A stretch of 64,000 nucleotides of DNA from Nemopilema nomurai (Eukaryota; Cnidaria; Scyphozoa; Rhizostomeae; Rhizostomatidae), in the NCBI GenBank assembly GCA_003864495.1, contig ML133457.1:2748001-2812000 (forward strand). Direction: 5' to 3'. The notes under the pieces were generated by a model that searched no databases, was not told the origin of the DNA, and saw nothing but the letters and a program-made list of their open reading frames with translations. This document shows, piece after piece, positions 27,031 to 39,800 of the stretch. Position 1 is the first letter of the stretch. The number at the start of each line of letters is the position of its first letter. The position numbers and the translations under genes were made by a program.

Positions 27031-28433
27031 GCAAGGCCCCCCTTGTCTCTGCATACACTTTTCACGGGAAAGAGCCACCACTCAGAGTGACCATCGGTTT
27101 AGAGTGCACATCTCAATGAATTTGAATTGCCTGAGAAAGTTTACATCCTGAACACATATGTGCAACTTCTTTTTATGGTTTTTTAGTAGACCATGTAAAG
27201 TTGGTTACACATCAAAAATTACAATTGATGCAAATAAAGGACAAATAATAGAAAGTTACCTCAATAAGTTAGGAAATAGATCAAATATGAACCAAGCAGT
27301 AAATAAACATTTTGTTCTTTTTTAATTTCATTATCTGTTTTAAAAAATAATAGTGAACGGTAGAGAAATACTGATCCCTGAAAAATGGGGACGCCCCCTC
27401 CCCCAGTGGCACCGTGCCTGGCAATCATTGATAGATGAAATGACCAAAACTTTGAGCATGAAAAAGAGGCCTTAAATGTTCTTATGGTATAAGCTGCTCA
27501 ACACTACCTGTAAAAGGTTAAAGCATCGATACTCGATACTTCAAAGCAAAATAACATGTGTTGAAAAACGAGCTTTAATGCAGCAGGCTTAAGCATATGC
27601 TGCATTGCCATCCCACGCCACCCTATGGCTACGTGCCTGGAAGAAAGGCGGCAAGGACCATAGAAACGATTGGAAACCAAAAATTTTCAAAGAATTTTAA
27701 GGAATACAACCTAAAGGAAAACAATTTGTGGCCATTTACATTTGGCCTGATTTAGCGTTATGGTGCTTTACATGGTTCAATTAAAGACCTTCAAGATACT
27801 CATTTGTAAACAAGTATTAAGTATTAGAATTTGTACCTGAATGCAGCACCGGACTATTTCCTTTTTGACATAACTAGATATTTCAAATCTCTTCAAAACA
27901 AATCTGGTATTTTTCAAAAAATAACTGTATTTTTAAAAATTAAAGTATTTCTTACTAATCTCATGGGATTCAAGCTGGATTTTGCCCAGGCAAATTAGTT
28001 TCCAATGCAAATATAAATTTAGATAAGCTCAAGCCCTACACCAAGGACTCGCCTGCTGCTTGTGCTTCCATCTCAGGCAGAAGGAGCCCCACCAGCTCTA
28101 TGGTAACAAAAGTCTGGGGGTAAGCAGCCAGAAAATTTAGGGGGAAGCTAACTAAATGAACAGAGATAATTACAAGCAAATTGCATTTACATAATGATAA
28201 CAATACACAATTACAAATTGATGCTAAAGTGGGAGCTCTTGAAGTTTTGATGCTCTAACTTGGTCCCTATAGTTATAAAAAGAAGATCTCAAATAATGCC
28301 CCTTGGTATTCAATTCATCGGCAAATAAGCTGTTTTCAAATATTAACCCTTGGTAGTTCTTCAATCAACAAAAAGACACATTGCTTCGACAAACCTACTT
28401 TCAAGAAGAAAGTTTATTGAAATCGGTGATTTA

Positions 28434-29149
28434 GGCCCTGTTCATACGGAAACGCAATCGTTCCTTTCCGTTCTTCTCCGTTCTGAAAACTGTAACGCTC
28501 AGGGGTTGTGTTCACACGGGAACGCTTCAAATGACATCGTTCCATTCCAAAAAGTGGAACGATAAAATAAGTGATACGAAAAGTGGAACGGTACGCAATA
28601 GTTTCGTTCCGTTCCCGTGTGAACGCTAATAGTTTTGCCTTTGGCACATGCGTCTGTGTTGTTGTTGTGGGAAGCAAGATGTGACAATAGTAATCACAGC
28701 GAAGAAAATGGAGGATTTCACAAACACTATTGGTCTTCTTGCAGTTTCACTAGCTACACTCTCGTCGTCCGTCCATTTAAAATACTCCACGCCATTCTGC
28801 AACCTTTGAAATCCCTTCCCTTTAGGTTTGGCTTCTATTTTACAATGAGCTTGCTCTTTTGGGGCGCTTTAACATTCTCCATTCGATGGTTTTTTATTCA
28901 AATTGTTTTAAAACCAACGAAATCGGCTCGGAGATAAATCAAAATGACGAAATCAATCCCCATTATGGACATGCGCATTAAAGATCATTTGCTAATTTTG
29001 GCGCACAAATTGCAGAACGGAACGATTGCGTTCCCGTCTGAACATAAACAAAAATCGATACGCAATCGTTCCGTTATCTTGTGAACAGTATACTATTCCG
29101 TTCCAGAAATTGGAAATAAAATGGAACGCGTTCCGGTGTGAACGGGGCC
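28434..29149. mobile_element. MITE-like element with GGCCCTGTTCA ends
   Basis: The left end GGCCCTGTTCATACGGAAACG and the right end CGTTCCGGTGTGAACGGGGCC are inverse copies with a few differences. The interior is rich in further AACGGAACG/CGTTCCGTT motifs in both orientations, as in a fold-back element. Flanking trinucleotides are TTA on the left and ATA on the right, an imperfect version of the 3-bp duplication made by PIF/Harbinger elements. An open frame at 28635-28937 (+) resembles nothing known. Confidence 0.65.
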
Positions 29150-30810
29150 ATAGGAAAGAAGAAAAGTGTTTTTTGGTACTGCTAGGAACGAACGGCCTCT
29201 TTTGATGTAGTTTCTTGCTTTTGAAGATTTTGGCTGATTCTTTGTCACCTTGATAAATACGTAATGAGGGTTCAACAGTGATGCATTTTTACAAAACATT
29301 TTTACTGTTTACTGTAATACCGGCTGTTATGGGTGCACTTGAACTTATAATTTAGTTTTAGGCTACTACGAGATGATGCACTTGCTGGAGGTACCGCGAA
29401 CACTCCAAAGCCCTCATGCAGCGGTACCATTTTATTAAGATGGTCACGTTGGCCTTCGATTCAAGGACGAAGAAAGGACCGAGGCAATGACCAACCCTTA
29501 AAATATAATAAACAGATTTCAAGCCTTGAAGCTGGTCTGCTCGTTTGTTATTGTATGTTCGTTATCGTCAATTCATGTCGGACATAAAAGCTTGCAAAAC
29601 ACTTTTTACAGGGAGTTAAACACTTCTCACAAATATAAAAGTCTTTATTTGACGACATGGACAACAAAATAAGCTTATGAGTCATCTATGACGTCCTCAA
29701 ATGTGCAATTTTGGCTGTTTTCTTGGTACTTTCATAATACTTCCCCCATTTTCTTCACACATTCCACATGTTCAGATTTTATTAATGCATCATTCATTTT
29801 GGCTACAAAATAACATTTTTGGTCTACAACGGAGAACCGGTATCAGAATATATGTTATAACCTTCCTCCAGCTGAAGTTTTCATGATTCAAACTTCTTAT
29901 TACCAGTTCGAAGTACAATACACTTTCATTATTTACGATAAATATTACTAATTAACTTTTCTCGAATATGGCATTAAAAGGCAAAAACTTCCTCCGGTCC
30001 AGACCGTGAAGCCGTCAATTCTTCTGCACTCTGATCTAGCAAATTTTGGCTTTTTAGAGTTCTTTGTTCACAACTTTGTGATAATAAATTGAAACTGTGA
30101 GATTCGAAGTACATGTTGGTATCATCAGCAAAATCGTAGAAGGAAATCTTGAAAGATGAGTTGGAAAAAGATCATTGATGAAATTAGAAGCAAAATAGGC
30201 TCAAGGGCAGATCCTTGGGTCACAGCAAAAGTAAAATTAAAATGAATGAAATAGCAACCATTCACAGAAACATGTTGACTACTGTTATCAATATAATAAC
30301 TAAACAATGCCAGAACTGTTCCTTGAATGCAAACATGTTCAAATTTTGCAAAAAGTTCTGACGATTGTCGCTGTCAAAGGCTTCTTGATCGATTCTATTA
30401 TATCGATTAGTGCATGATTAACAGAATGGGTAGCGCGGAAAACAAACTGTGATTCGTGAAGGAATTTGTTTATTTTTTCGAAATCTTTTCTGCAATCTTG
30501 CTGAAAATAGTTAGGAGAGCAATTAGACTGTACTTTGAAGTAGCCATATAGGGAATTTCTTTTTGAGTAATGGGGAAAAAGTACAGAAAAACGGCTTTTC
30601 TTCGCCAATTTTTGTTTAATTTCAGCTGACTTTAATCTTCTGTGAATAATTCATTTCTCCAGCGCTTCCCCAATCTTTACAATTCACTTTTAAATTAGAA
30701 GCTTGCTGTATCTTGTTCCAAACGCCACATAACTTTTTTAAAATAACCATTTGGTATGGAAAAGTTTAAATGTTTCAGTTAAGAATTATCGTATCAAGAA
30801 TCAAAGAGAG
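29150..30810. other. No gene recognised
   Basis: AT-rich DNA with scattered short ORFs and no convincing domains or splice structure. A minus-strand ORF at 30339-30608 (HESQFVFRATHSVNHALIDI) looks like a decayed non-LTR reverse transcriptase piece, but it is too short to assign. Confidence 0.35.
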
Positions 30811-30817
30811 TGCGGAA

Positions 30818-30862
30818 AAATAACCAACCCGAGCAAGACTCGAACCCACGACCCCTGATTTT
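30818..30862 (-). repeat. tRNA-like SINE fragment (B-box half)
   Basis: On the minus strand the text reads GGGTCGTGGGTTCGAGTCTT, a textbook T-arm with the pol III B box GGTTCGAGTC, followed by an A/T-rich tail. The A-box half is missing, because the upstream side is occupied by the Harbinger-type sequence that starts at about 30863. It is probably a tRNA-derived SINE cut by that insertion. Confidence 0.5.
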
Positions 30863-31144
30863 AGCCCTGTCTACACTAGACAAACTAACCCAGGTTCGCC
30901 CCAGGTTTTAGCTAAACCAGGTTAGATTTTGCAGTGTGGACAAAAGGAACCTGGGTTCGCCCTGGGTTAGTTTAACCCATCTCCACAAGTGGGTTCGACC
31001 TAGGCAACGTTCGCATGCGAATTACGAACATGTGCGAATTCCATATACACTTCACGCGATGCGATTTGAGAGAACTGAAAATTTGCATAAGGCTTTGGCA
31101 CCAAAGTATTACCCAGACAAAACACACAAAAAACGGTAGTCAAG

Positions 31145-31333
31145 ATGGCAGCCGTTAACAGAAGAAGAATTTTGATTGTAATGTTAATGAGAAGAAGACA
31201 GCGACGTAATAAGTATGTAAAACGTTTTTGGACTCGTCCGATATTGCAGAAAAGAAAAGAGCAAGGAGAGTATTTTAATTTAGTGAGAGAGATACAGCTA
31301 GGAGATCACGAATCTTTCTTTAAATATTTCCGT
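31145..31333 (+). pseudogene. HARBI1-like transposase, N-terminal fragment
   Basis: The reading frame from 31145 gives RFWTRPILQKRKEQGEYFNL followed by VREIQLGDHESFFKYFR. This is the characteristic N-terminal segment of PIF/Harbinger nucleases, in which WxRP and a KYFRM motif precede the helix-turn-helix. After KYFR (31333) the similarity stops and the frame continues only to 31381. All catalytic residues are missing. The preceding run is Arg-rich, as is usual in this family. Confidence 0.75.
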
Positions 31334-31338
31334 CCTTC

Positions 31339-31503
31339 AAGTCCCAGTGACTTGGCGATTTCCATCCATGCCGATTCTTGAGCATTCTTGTTTCGGTAAA
31401 GTGCGTGAGCATTATTCGATACAACTTCTTTACTTTGTACGGCATCAATCAGCGATTCAATTGCTCCAGTCTAATTTTGCGAGATTATTTGTTTCGACGC
31501 CAT
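31339..31503 (-). pseudogene. Myb/SANT-MADF protein of Harbinger, N-terminal fragment
   Basis: On the minus strand the frame from the ATG at 31503 reads MASKQIISQN, then a TAG, then TGAIESLIDAVQSKEVVSNN and QESAWMEIAKSLGL. The spaced Trp and the LIDAV/AWMEIA pattern fit the MADF or Myb/SANT DNA-binding fold encoded by the second gene of Harbinger elements. The TAG stands where a Trp is expected, so one base change explains it. The fragment ends five bases from the transposase fragment on the other strand. Confidence 0.65.
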
Positions 31504-31590
31504 GTTTCTTTCCTGTTGGGCAAACTGATCAATCAATAGTTGGGCATAAAAACTGTGCATCTCACCTTTTCGGCGCTTAGGGTTACGCAC

Positions 31591-33833
31591 TGTGTAACGC
31601 AAGGAAGTGGATTATTGCTAAATTCCACTGACAGCAGACCGCATGGCCACATTTGCGGAAAGTGGTGACTTTTCAAAAATGCTTTTCAATACTATTCCTG
31701 AAACATTCTGATGGAAAACATGGCTTTTGGAATATTCCTGGGGAAGCTTAAGTCTGAGCTTGCAAAAGCCCTGAAAAATTTATTTATATTGTTTATTTTT
31801 ATTTATATTTATATCTATCCCCGAGTTTTGTTGGCCGCGGCTGCGTAAAATTCGGTTGTCGGGTCAAAAAATCGAAAATGCCACTGAAATAGTTCCACAG
31901 AAAGATTTCTAACCCTTACTTTCACAATATTTCAATACAGAATTTAATGTTCAGTTCAATAATATTCAATAGTTTCTCCTACTACAACCAATTGTTGAAA
32001 TATCTTAAAATTTGCGGATCGAGTTGAATTTTTCGGCCATAGAAGAATTGCCTTCCTCGCCGTTACAGCTAGACTGCAATACTGACTCTACGTTTATATA
32101 AAATTTAAAGCTAATAGCGATTCTAGCAGAAAAATTATCTGAAAGGAGTGAAAAATACTCTTACGCGTAACCTAAATTTCGACCTAAATTTATGCATATC
32201 AAAGAAAAATAGCATCCTAAAGAGGCATCCTCTAACGAACATACTGAAATGGTCTCCCTCTAAATCTGAGGTTTAAAAAAGGTGATGGTGATGGGGGCCT
32301 AGTCCCCCCACTTTTCCAGAAAGTTGCTCTTATATAATAATAGAAAGATTGCTCTTATAATAAACGATGTGATAGCACAATATTTATATGCCTGTTTGAG
32401 CGAATCTATAATATCACTTTATTATGAAAGCACTCTATCATGGTTATGACACACGTAAAATATGTAACGTTAAAACTTTTAAATTGTTTTATGCGCTGAC
32501 GTTTATTCACCTCGCAATTTAATATACATTTCTTGGCAGACAAGGGTGGTTTTTTATGGGAGAAAATGCTTCTCGCGGTAAAAAGAGCGTAGAGCTGCTG
32601 AATAACAATCCCTGCCGAAAAGCACCCCGGGATAATGGTAGCCGGAACAAATTGGAGTTTACTATTCTCTCTTGCATGATACAAGCAAAGCTTCATAAGC
32701 GCCTCTGCTGAATTAATTCACCACTGTCGAATTAGCGCTCTTGTAAAACTTTATCTTTAATGCCAGTTTCGTCATTATCGGTGATTCAACAGAAAGTTTG
32801 GAGGAAACATCTTTTCTATAAGCTTACCCGGAAAATGTAAATTGGGGAAATGAGTGTTCTTTACCTCCTCTTTAAGAATAAAATACTAAAAATTTGAAAT
32901 ATGCTCCTTTTTGCACCAAAATACGTGGAAACGCTGCGACGTGGAAACCAGAACGAAATTTTAACTTTGTTGATTTGGGCCTGGACGTTCTCTTGGAGAT
33001 TGTCTCTCGTAAATATTACCGCGTTTCTTTTGGGTGGGAAATGAAAAAAGCTTTTCTTCATGCTGCCCAGCTGCTCGTGATGGCAATGACCAGTCTAGGG
33101 GTTATTGCTATAAAATTACCTAACATACGGAAAAATAGGCAATGACTTGAAAATTTGCTTTAAAGTTGCTTAAATTTTTGCCCACCTATGAGCCTAACGG
33201 TCCTGGCCCCTACTTAAAAAGCACTCACAGGCTTCAACCTTTTATCTTTGGTTTTGCCATAAACATCACAACCTTATTTTCACCTACTTGGCGAAGTGAG
33301 TACCTCTTGCGATAAAATAGCAGGAAAATATGCTCTACCACAACGATCCCACCTCCCTTCTTCACTCTCTGAACACAATCTTTGTCCTACACTATGTTAG
33401 CTATCATGGCTAAATCAACAGAGCTGGCACTGCTGTGGTGTCAGCATATCCACCAGCTTCATAAATGCAGGCTATGGTACACGACAATTTGCAGAAAGGT
33501 TCGAATATAATTTCCATTCTCTTCAAGAGTCTCTAACAAAAATCATTTATTAATCATTCCCATAATCTAGTGGTTGCCTTAATTGCCTAACTAGTATCAT
33601 ACACTATTCTACTTTTCTCTTCTTTCCGCAAAGTTACAAAAGTCTTCCGGGAAACGTTTAGAATTTTTAAAAATGAAAATGTATCATTAAATCCACGAAA
33701 TCAACTAAAAACCATCTGAATAGGCTGAATCGATTATATGCCTACAGAATTTGGTAAAGATCATTAAGACGATAAATGGTTTCAAAAAATTCTTATAGAC
33801 GTATAGTATAGACGCAATAAAACAATAGCAGAT
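31591..33833. other. Intergenic, no gene recognised
   Basis: AT-rich sequence downstream of the decarboxylase gene. Apart from the dispersed repeat at 32420-32590, only short unremarkable ORFs are seen. Confidence 0.4.
32420..32590. repeat. Dispersed repeat, copy B
   Basis: Second, diverged copy of the repeat at 26860-27030 in the same orientation, with the same order of blocks (GCACTCTATCATGGTTATGA, then TACATTTCTTGG, then the AAAATGCTT block). Confidence 0.6.
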
Positions 33834-36800
33834 CTAACAAAATTTGTCTTTAGCGATTCCATTCTCAAGCTGTAGATGCGCTACTCGAGCCCGCTGCGAT
33901 TCCGGTATCACATAAAGGATTTTGACATTTCCAAATCCATTAAAATGATTACCCATTGCAAGAGAGTATGCTCCCATGTTTTCAAAATATAACAAGTCTC
34001 CAGTCTCCATCTAAACAAGAATACAGACTTGAGTTGATTGGAAAGCTGTGTTATAACAAAGGGTACAAGTAGGTAGAATAAAGGTCCTTCGTACAAAAAG
34101 ACCATTAAATGCAATCTAATTTGCACAGAAAAGCTATTTGAAAAGAACATGATCCGGTTTCATACCTCTCTCTTGAAATGATGACAACTTAATTTACTCA
34201 CAATCTTATTGCAGAAAATTACCTTCGGAAGGACGATATTCTTGGCGATACAGTCCAACGGACCACATGAAACTCCCCATAAGACTGACTGGTAATTATT
34301 CTGTTCCTCACAGCGCTGAAAAAGTTAAGTAGTGTTTCTATTTAACGATGAGGCCTGAAGTGTATGAATCAAAATTTCCCAAACAAAAATATGTAAATGA
34401 AAAGCTTTACATAATTAGACAGATTCGTTTGTTAGCAAAATGCAGATGAGGATTTCAAAGAGCTCTCAGGGACATTATCATTACAACATTATCATTACAA
34501 CATTATCATTACAACATTATCATTACAACATTATCATTACAACATTATCATTACAACATTATCATTACAACATTATCATTACAACATTATCATTACAACA
34601 TTATCATTACAACATTATCATTACAACATTATCATTACAACATTATCATTACAACATTATCATTACAACATTATCATTACAACAATATCATTACAACATT
34701 ATCATTACAACATTATCATTACAACATTATCATTACAACATTATCATCATTACAACATTATCATTACAACATTATCATTACAACATTATCATTACAACAT
34801 TATCATTACAACATTATCATTACAACATTATCATTACAACATTATCATTACAACATTATCATTACAACATTATCATTACAACATTATCATTACAACATTA
34901 TCATTACAACATTATCATTACAACATTATCATTACAACATATCATTACAACATTATCATTACAACATTATCATTACAACATTATCATTACAACATTATCA
35001 TCATTACAACATTATCATTACAACATTATCATTACAACATTATCATTACAACATTATCATTACAACATTATCAGGACATTGTCACTTTTCATGGCATTGT
35101 CACTTTTCATGGCATTGTCACTTTTCATGGCATTGTCACTTTTCATGGCATTGTCACTTTTCATGGCATTGTACGAAAAGATGACAATACATGCTTTGTC
35201 ATTGGGTATTTTTCAAAAGCCTTCAATTCCATATCGATGATTAGAAAAACTCGTATTGTTTTTATAGTCTATGAGGTTACTCATCTATTCACAAACGAAT
35301 GCTATTGACGATTCCAGCATGTATCATTTACAGGCTTGAAATTATAGCGTAGTCTACTTTCTTTGACGAAAATGTTTTTGTTAATTTTGCAGGTATAGAT
35401 CACATATAATCTTTAAATTACAAATCTATAGTTGATGTGTACGCCTTTGCCGTAAAGGCTAAGGCAAGGATGAAATGTGTCAATCAATTGTTAAAATGAG
35501 ATCGATTGTCAATTAAAACAATAATAAACTACCGTTATTGGATTTGGCTCAACCTTTTTTCCAGGAAATCGGAAAGACTGATGAATGCTATCGCTCAAAA
35601 AGTATTCCATCAAAGTCTGAAACATAATCGTAGCAGATTGAGCAATTTCAGATTCGGAAAAGGATGGTTACAATGAAAATCACACTGAATTTAATAAACA
35701 CAATAATAATTCATTAGAATAATAATTTAGCTTTTAAAGTAGTAAAATTGAAATTGTCTTGGAATACAGTTCTATCAGGATTGGGTAGACACAAAAACGA
35801 AAATAGTATAAAGCGCACTTTCATTAGCAACTTTGAGTTAGTATAATCTTAACAGCTTTCTGAAGATTACAATGCTCTTGCTTTTCTATATTTTGCTGGT
35901 AGTACATTCTATACTGATCGTGCCACATATAGACATGCTTGACTTTAAAAATCTTTGTTATTTCTATTGGCACTTCTTGGTATATGTCCTTCCGATATAG
36001 ATTGTTGAAGTTTCTCTGTTGCCCCAAACTGTTATATGGAAATCTGTTAGAGGCTGGCCCGTTTAGACATGTTGAGCCCTGCTCTTGTTGAAGAAGGAGC
36101 TAGTGCTCCGACTGAAGATGCGGTTTGACATGATCAAACTTTTTGAATTCATACAATTATCGCATTCAATCATCTCACACATATCTCATTGTAACTCATA
36201 AAATTAATAACTTGCAGTAATTGATGGTAAGTGCCACAAAGAAATAACTACTTGCGAATTAGCTCAAAAAGGCTCCTTTGCAGATGTTTTTCATGTTTTT
36301 TTTTCCAAGTCATATTACAACCGAAAAATTCCAAGCGTTGTTAGATTTATTAAAATATGTGGGCCCAATTTAGCTAACAACTTAAATACATATCAAAAGA
36401 GTTTCACGGAAAAAGATAGTTCTAGTCACCCTATTAGAGCCTTCCATGGTGAATGACTTCTGTTCGGAGGATTCTCGAACTCCAACTACTTCGCAAGCAC
36501 ATGAAAAGGCCTGGTCAGAAAAATACCGTCCTGGTTCAGCAATTATTCGGATTCCGGAAGATGGTGGGAAATGCTCTTCAAAAGCCACTGCCAATGTTTT
36601 TGCAATCTGAAAATGAAATGCCGGTGTTTATCACTTACTACCGGGGACATCTGAAACTTTTTAGCGTCACTCTACATGGAAGCCCTACGCAGAGCTCAAG
36701 ACTGATAGAGGAACTGTCACAACTACTTCTACCTTTCGAGGCGCATCTCTAGCTAGGGGACCAAACAGTTCATAATAAGGGAACTTCTCCAGCAATCGAC

Positions 36801-39800
36801 TTCCATATAAAGTGCCAAACCCTAGGCGACCTGTCGTGATGTCAAACCCATTTATAATGGAAGAGGGACTTCGGGTAGTATTCATGTGGTCAGACAGTCA
36901 CGTGTTTGCATGATGTCCGCTTCGCTGACTTCTTTATCGTTCTCTGGTAGCGTTTTCCTGGCCGAGTAAAGCAGGACGTTTTCTCCTGAGAATCGATTAC
37001 GGCCATTCCCTTGGTGCTGCCTCAATAGATCAAATTGCTTTAGCCCAAGCTTAATTCGGTTTCTGTGCGGTAAGCCATGATGGTGAGTAATTTGAGTTGT
37101 GCCTTTTTGTCTATCAACTTTATCCTTCAAAAAGTTTTCATCAATTAAACTGGGGTTATTCTAACGTGGTTTTGTTACCGTTTTGTGGTGTTGTAAATTT
37201 GATTTGTGGTATTGTGATTTTAATTTTGTGGTGTTGTAAAAAATTTGACTCACTGGACAATTTTTCGTGAAATATAAGGAATCATTTGGTAAAACTAAAA
37301 TAATTTCAACTCAAAACAAAACTTAACACAACTGGAGAATATTATTAGTAAATAGTCAGCAGGGACGGATTTAAGAAGCGACTGGGTGTTGGACACTAAT
37401 TGGACTTCTGTGCCACACCCGTAAGGTCACTGGTAAATGATTGAAACGCCCATTTATAAAATTCGGTTTTTAACTTTAAGGTAAAGAAGATTAAAAGCAG
37501 TAGCATAGCCAGGGTTGGAAGATTGGATGGACAAAGAGGAGAAAATGTTTGCTGATCACACTATTAATAATTTGGGAAAACACCCTGTTTGAAAATGCTT
37601 TGGAAAATACTATTAGATTACAAATGAGTTGCCCAAATCAACATAACATCGTGGCAAATTAAATTGCTAAACAAAGAACAAATTGTAAAAACTTTGTCAG
37701 GTGCAATGTCGGCCTATACATACTTGGCGAAAATGGTCTTCTGTGCCTCTTGCACCAGGAAACCCTCCGCCAATATCAAGGAGAGTAAACCGAAAGCCTA
37801 AGCTTGCCTGAAAGAAAGAAATTTCCTATTTCCTGAAATGGTTGCAGAGATACGTATAAATGAGTTTCTCTATCTGCCAATTACAACGGAAATTTTTCAA
37901 ACGTTTTGGAAATATATCAATAACATTAAATGCAACAGTGTAATGCTAATCGAGCTGGAAACTTTATAAGTTGAGAAAAGACACACCGCGAAGCCAACGG
38001 TGGTGATCTGGAGATGAAGAAAATAAGTCACAAATACTGCAGTTAAAAGCAATAAAAAAGGAAAAACTTCAGGATTATGATCTTCGACTCTATGCAACAA
38101 GGAGGAGAATTTCTTTTCTCAAATGTCTGAAATTTGCCCCTTTAAAGTGGGTGGGGGATCTGGAAAATTGCTAGTGCAATGATTTCAAATCGCGTCATAC
38201 CTACATTAGAGCTAGCACATACCGTTTTCAGAAAAAGAAGAATACAGATAACTTACACCTTGATCAAACGCTTTTCTTGCTTCTCGAACTGCTGCTGAAT
38301 ATGTCGCCAAATCTGTGCAACCACTTCCAACATGAAAACTGCAATGAGTGGCAGAAGATTGTGCAGATATCAAGGTCAAGTTTAAAACAAAGGTTTTGAA
38401 ACAACTTATTGGAAAATCTTCATTGAATAGAATATCTTAAATAAAACCAACCTCACACCGATTACATTCAAATTCATTTCCTTTGCCTTTTCAAGTAGAG
38501 ATTTTATGGAACCTTGTTTCACTCCAAACTTAATCCCCATCTGTAAAAATTGACTCAATTCAAAACGCAAGGCTAAAAAGAGTAAGCAAATGTATAAAAG
38601 AGTCTTTGAGAGGTAGAATCATCAGTTATTAGTAATTATCAATTATCAGTACCATTTTGCATTACACTACACAAGCACTCATCCAAAATTCAAGCTTTAG
38701 AAAAGCTTTTCTATAAAAGCAATCACATAGAAAGTTATTGGTAGTAAAAACCGCTTACAAATTGACAAATGCATGGAAGTTTGTAAGCCCTCAGCTTCGT
38801 AGATTCGTCTAACTTACCGGGTTAGCAGACTTTGAACTGTCAACATTTATTCTCATTATCAATTTTGCATCAGGGTAAGTTTTCTTTATTTTCCCCAGCT
38901 CACTCTCATTGTCAAACGTCATCATACTGACGTTGTGTTTTCTTGCGTATTCTAAATGTGGGGTAGATTTGACGGTGTGGGCAAAAACAATTTTATCTGG
39001 TGATGTTCCCAGGTTTAGTATTGCCTCGATTTCTGTCTTGCTAGCACAATCGAATCCAAAGCCACTCTCTGAAAGCAGTTTTGAGACAACTGGATCAGGG
39101 TTGCACTTGACGGCTAGAATAAAACATTTGCGTGATAGTCAAGTATTGCGTTTTCTAGCTTGATTCATTACATCACCTTGCATAACAAAATAGGCGCAGC
39201 GCATGCGTAACTGATAAGTGAGTTGTACTTGCAAAGCAAAAACAGGCTTGCTTCAGTCCAATTGGAAAGCTAGAACCTTGTTTAATATTGAAACACTAAA
39301 CCAGCAAGGGCAAATAAAAACCAATCTCTTGATAGCCAACAAAGGACGAGCAACGAACTGCGGCATGACAAGGATACTGCTTGTTCTAAGAGTCCCAATG
39401 CTTAGCTGTCCAGCTGGTTCATTGGCCTGGGTAGCAAAAATGCAATTTGTGCCAAATCTTCGACGCTCCCACAATGTAAATCGAATCCCTCTGTTTAGAA
39501 TGAAAGAAGCTCCTCTTGATGCGTGAATTCTAGGAAAAACATTGCATGCACTGTGCACCATCTTCAAGCGTCTTAAACTTACCGTAGAATGGCTCTACAT
39601 ACGGCAGGCATTCCTTGAATAAGTCCATCTTGTTAATCACCTCGCCGAGATTGGCAATATATAGTATGTCCACGTTGTCCTAATGGAAAAATTAAAAATG
39701 TAAGCCAAATGTCTTTGTTTATTACTCATGAAGAGGAAGGAAAGTAAAACTCTAGCATCTAAAAAGCAAAAATTGCTAGATTATGTCATCTAAAACTAAT

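Larger units (their letters stand above)
23142..28430. other. Upstream region of the phosphatase gene, no other gene recognised
   Basis: The exon carrying the phosphatase start codon begins after an acceptor at 23190-23189, so a non-coding first exon must lie upstream. A donor-like ATGGCAG/GTTTGT near 24.96 kb is one candidate. The rest is AT-rich, with a short telomere-like motif and a dispersed repeat. No coding gene was recognised. Confidence 0.45.
30863..31590. mobile_element. PIF/Harbinger deletion derivative
   Basis: Begins with AGCCCTGTCTACACTAGACA and internal inverted motifs (AACCCAGGTTCGCC and GCAGTGTGGAC) like a terminal region. It then holds the first part of a HARBI1-like transposase (+) abutting the first part of a Myb/SANT-MADF gene (-). 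The expected inverse of the left end was not found at the right, so the right boundary is a guess. This is what remains when a two-gene Harbinger element loses its middle. Confidence 0.7.

Noticed and set aside
28635..28937. Possible membrane protein of 100 residues
   Set aside because: It lies inside a MITE-like element, and its hydrophobic look comes from T-rich sequence; nothing supports expression.
34440..35240. 266-residue open frame with a 14-residue period
   Set aside because: It is a by-product of the 14-bp satellite inside a decarboxylase intron; three units make 42 bases, so every frame lacking a stop stays open.
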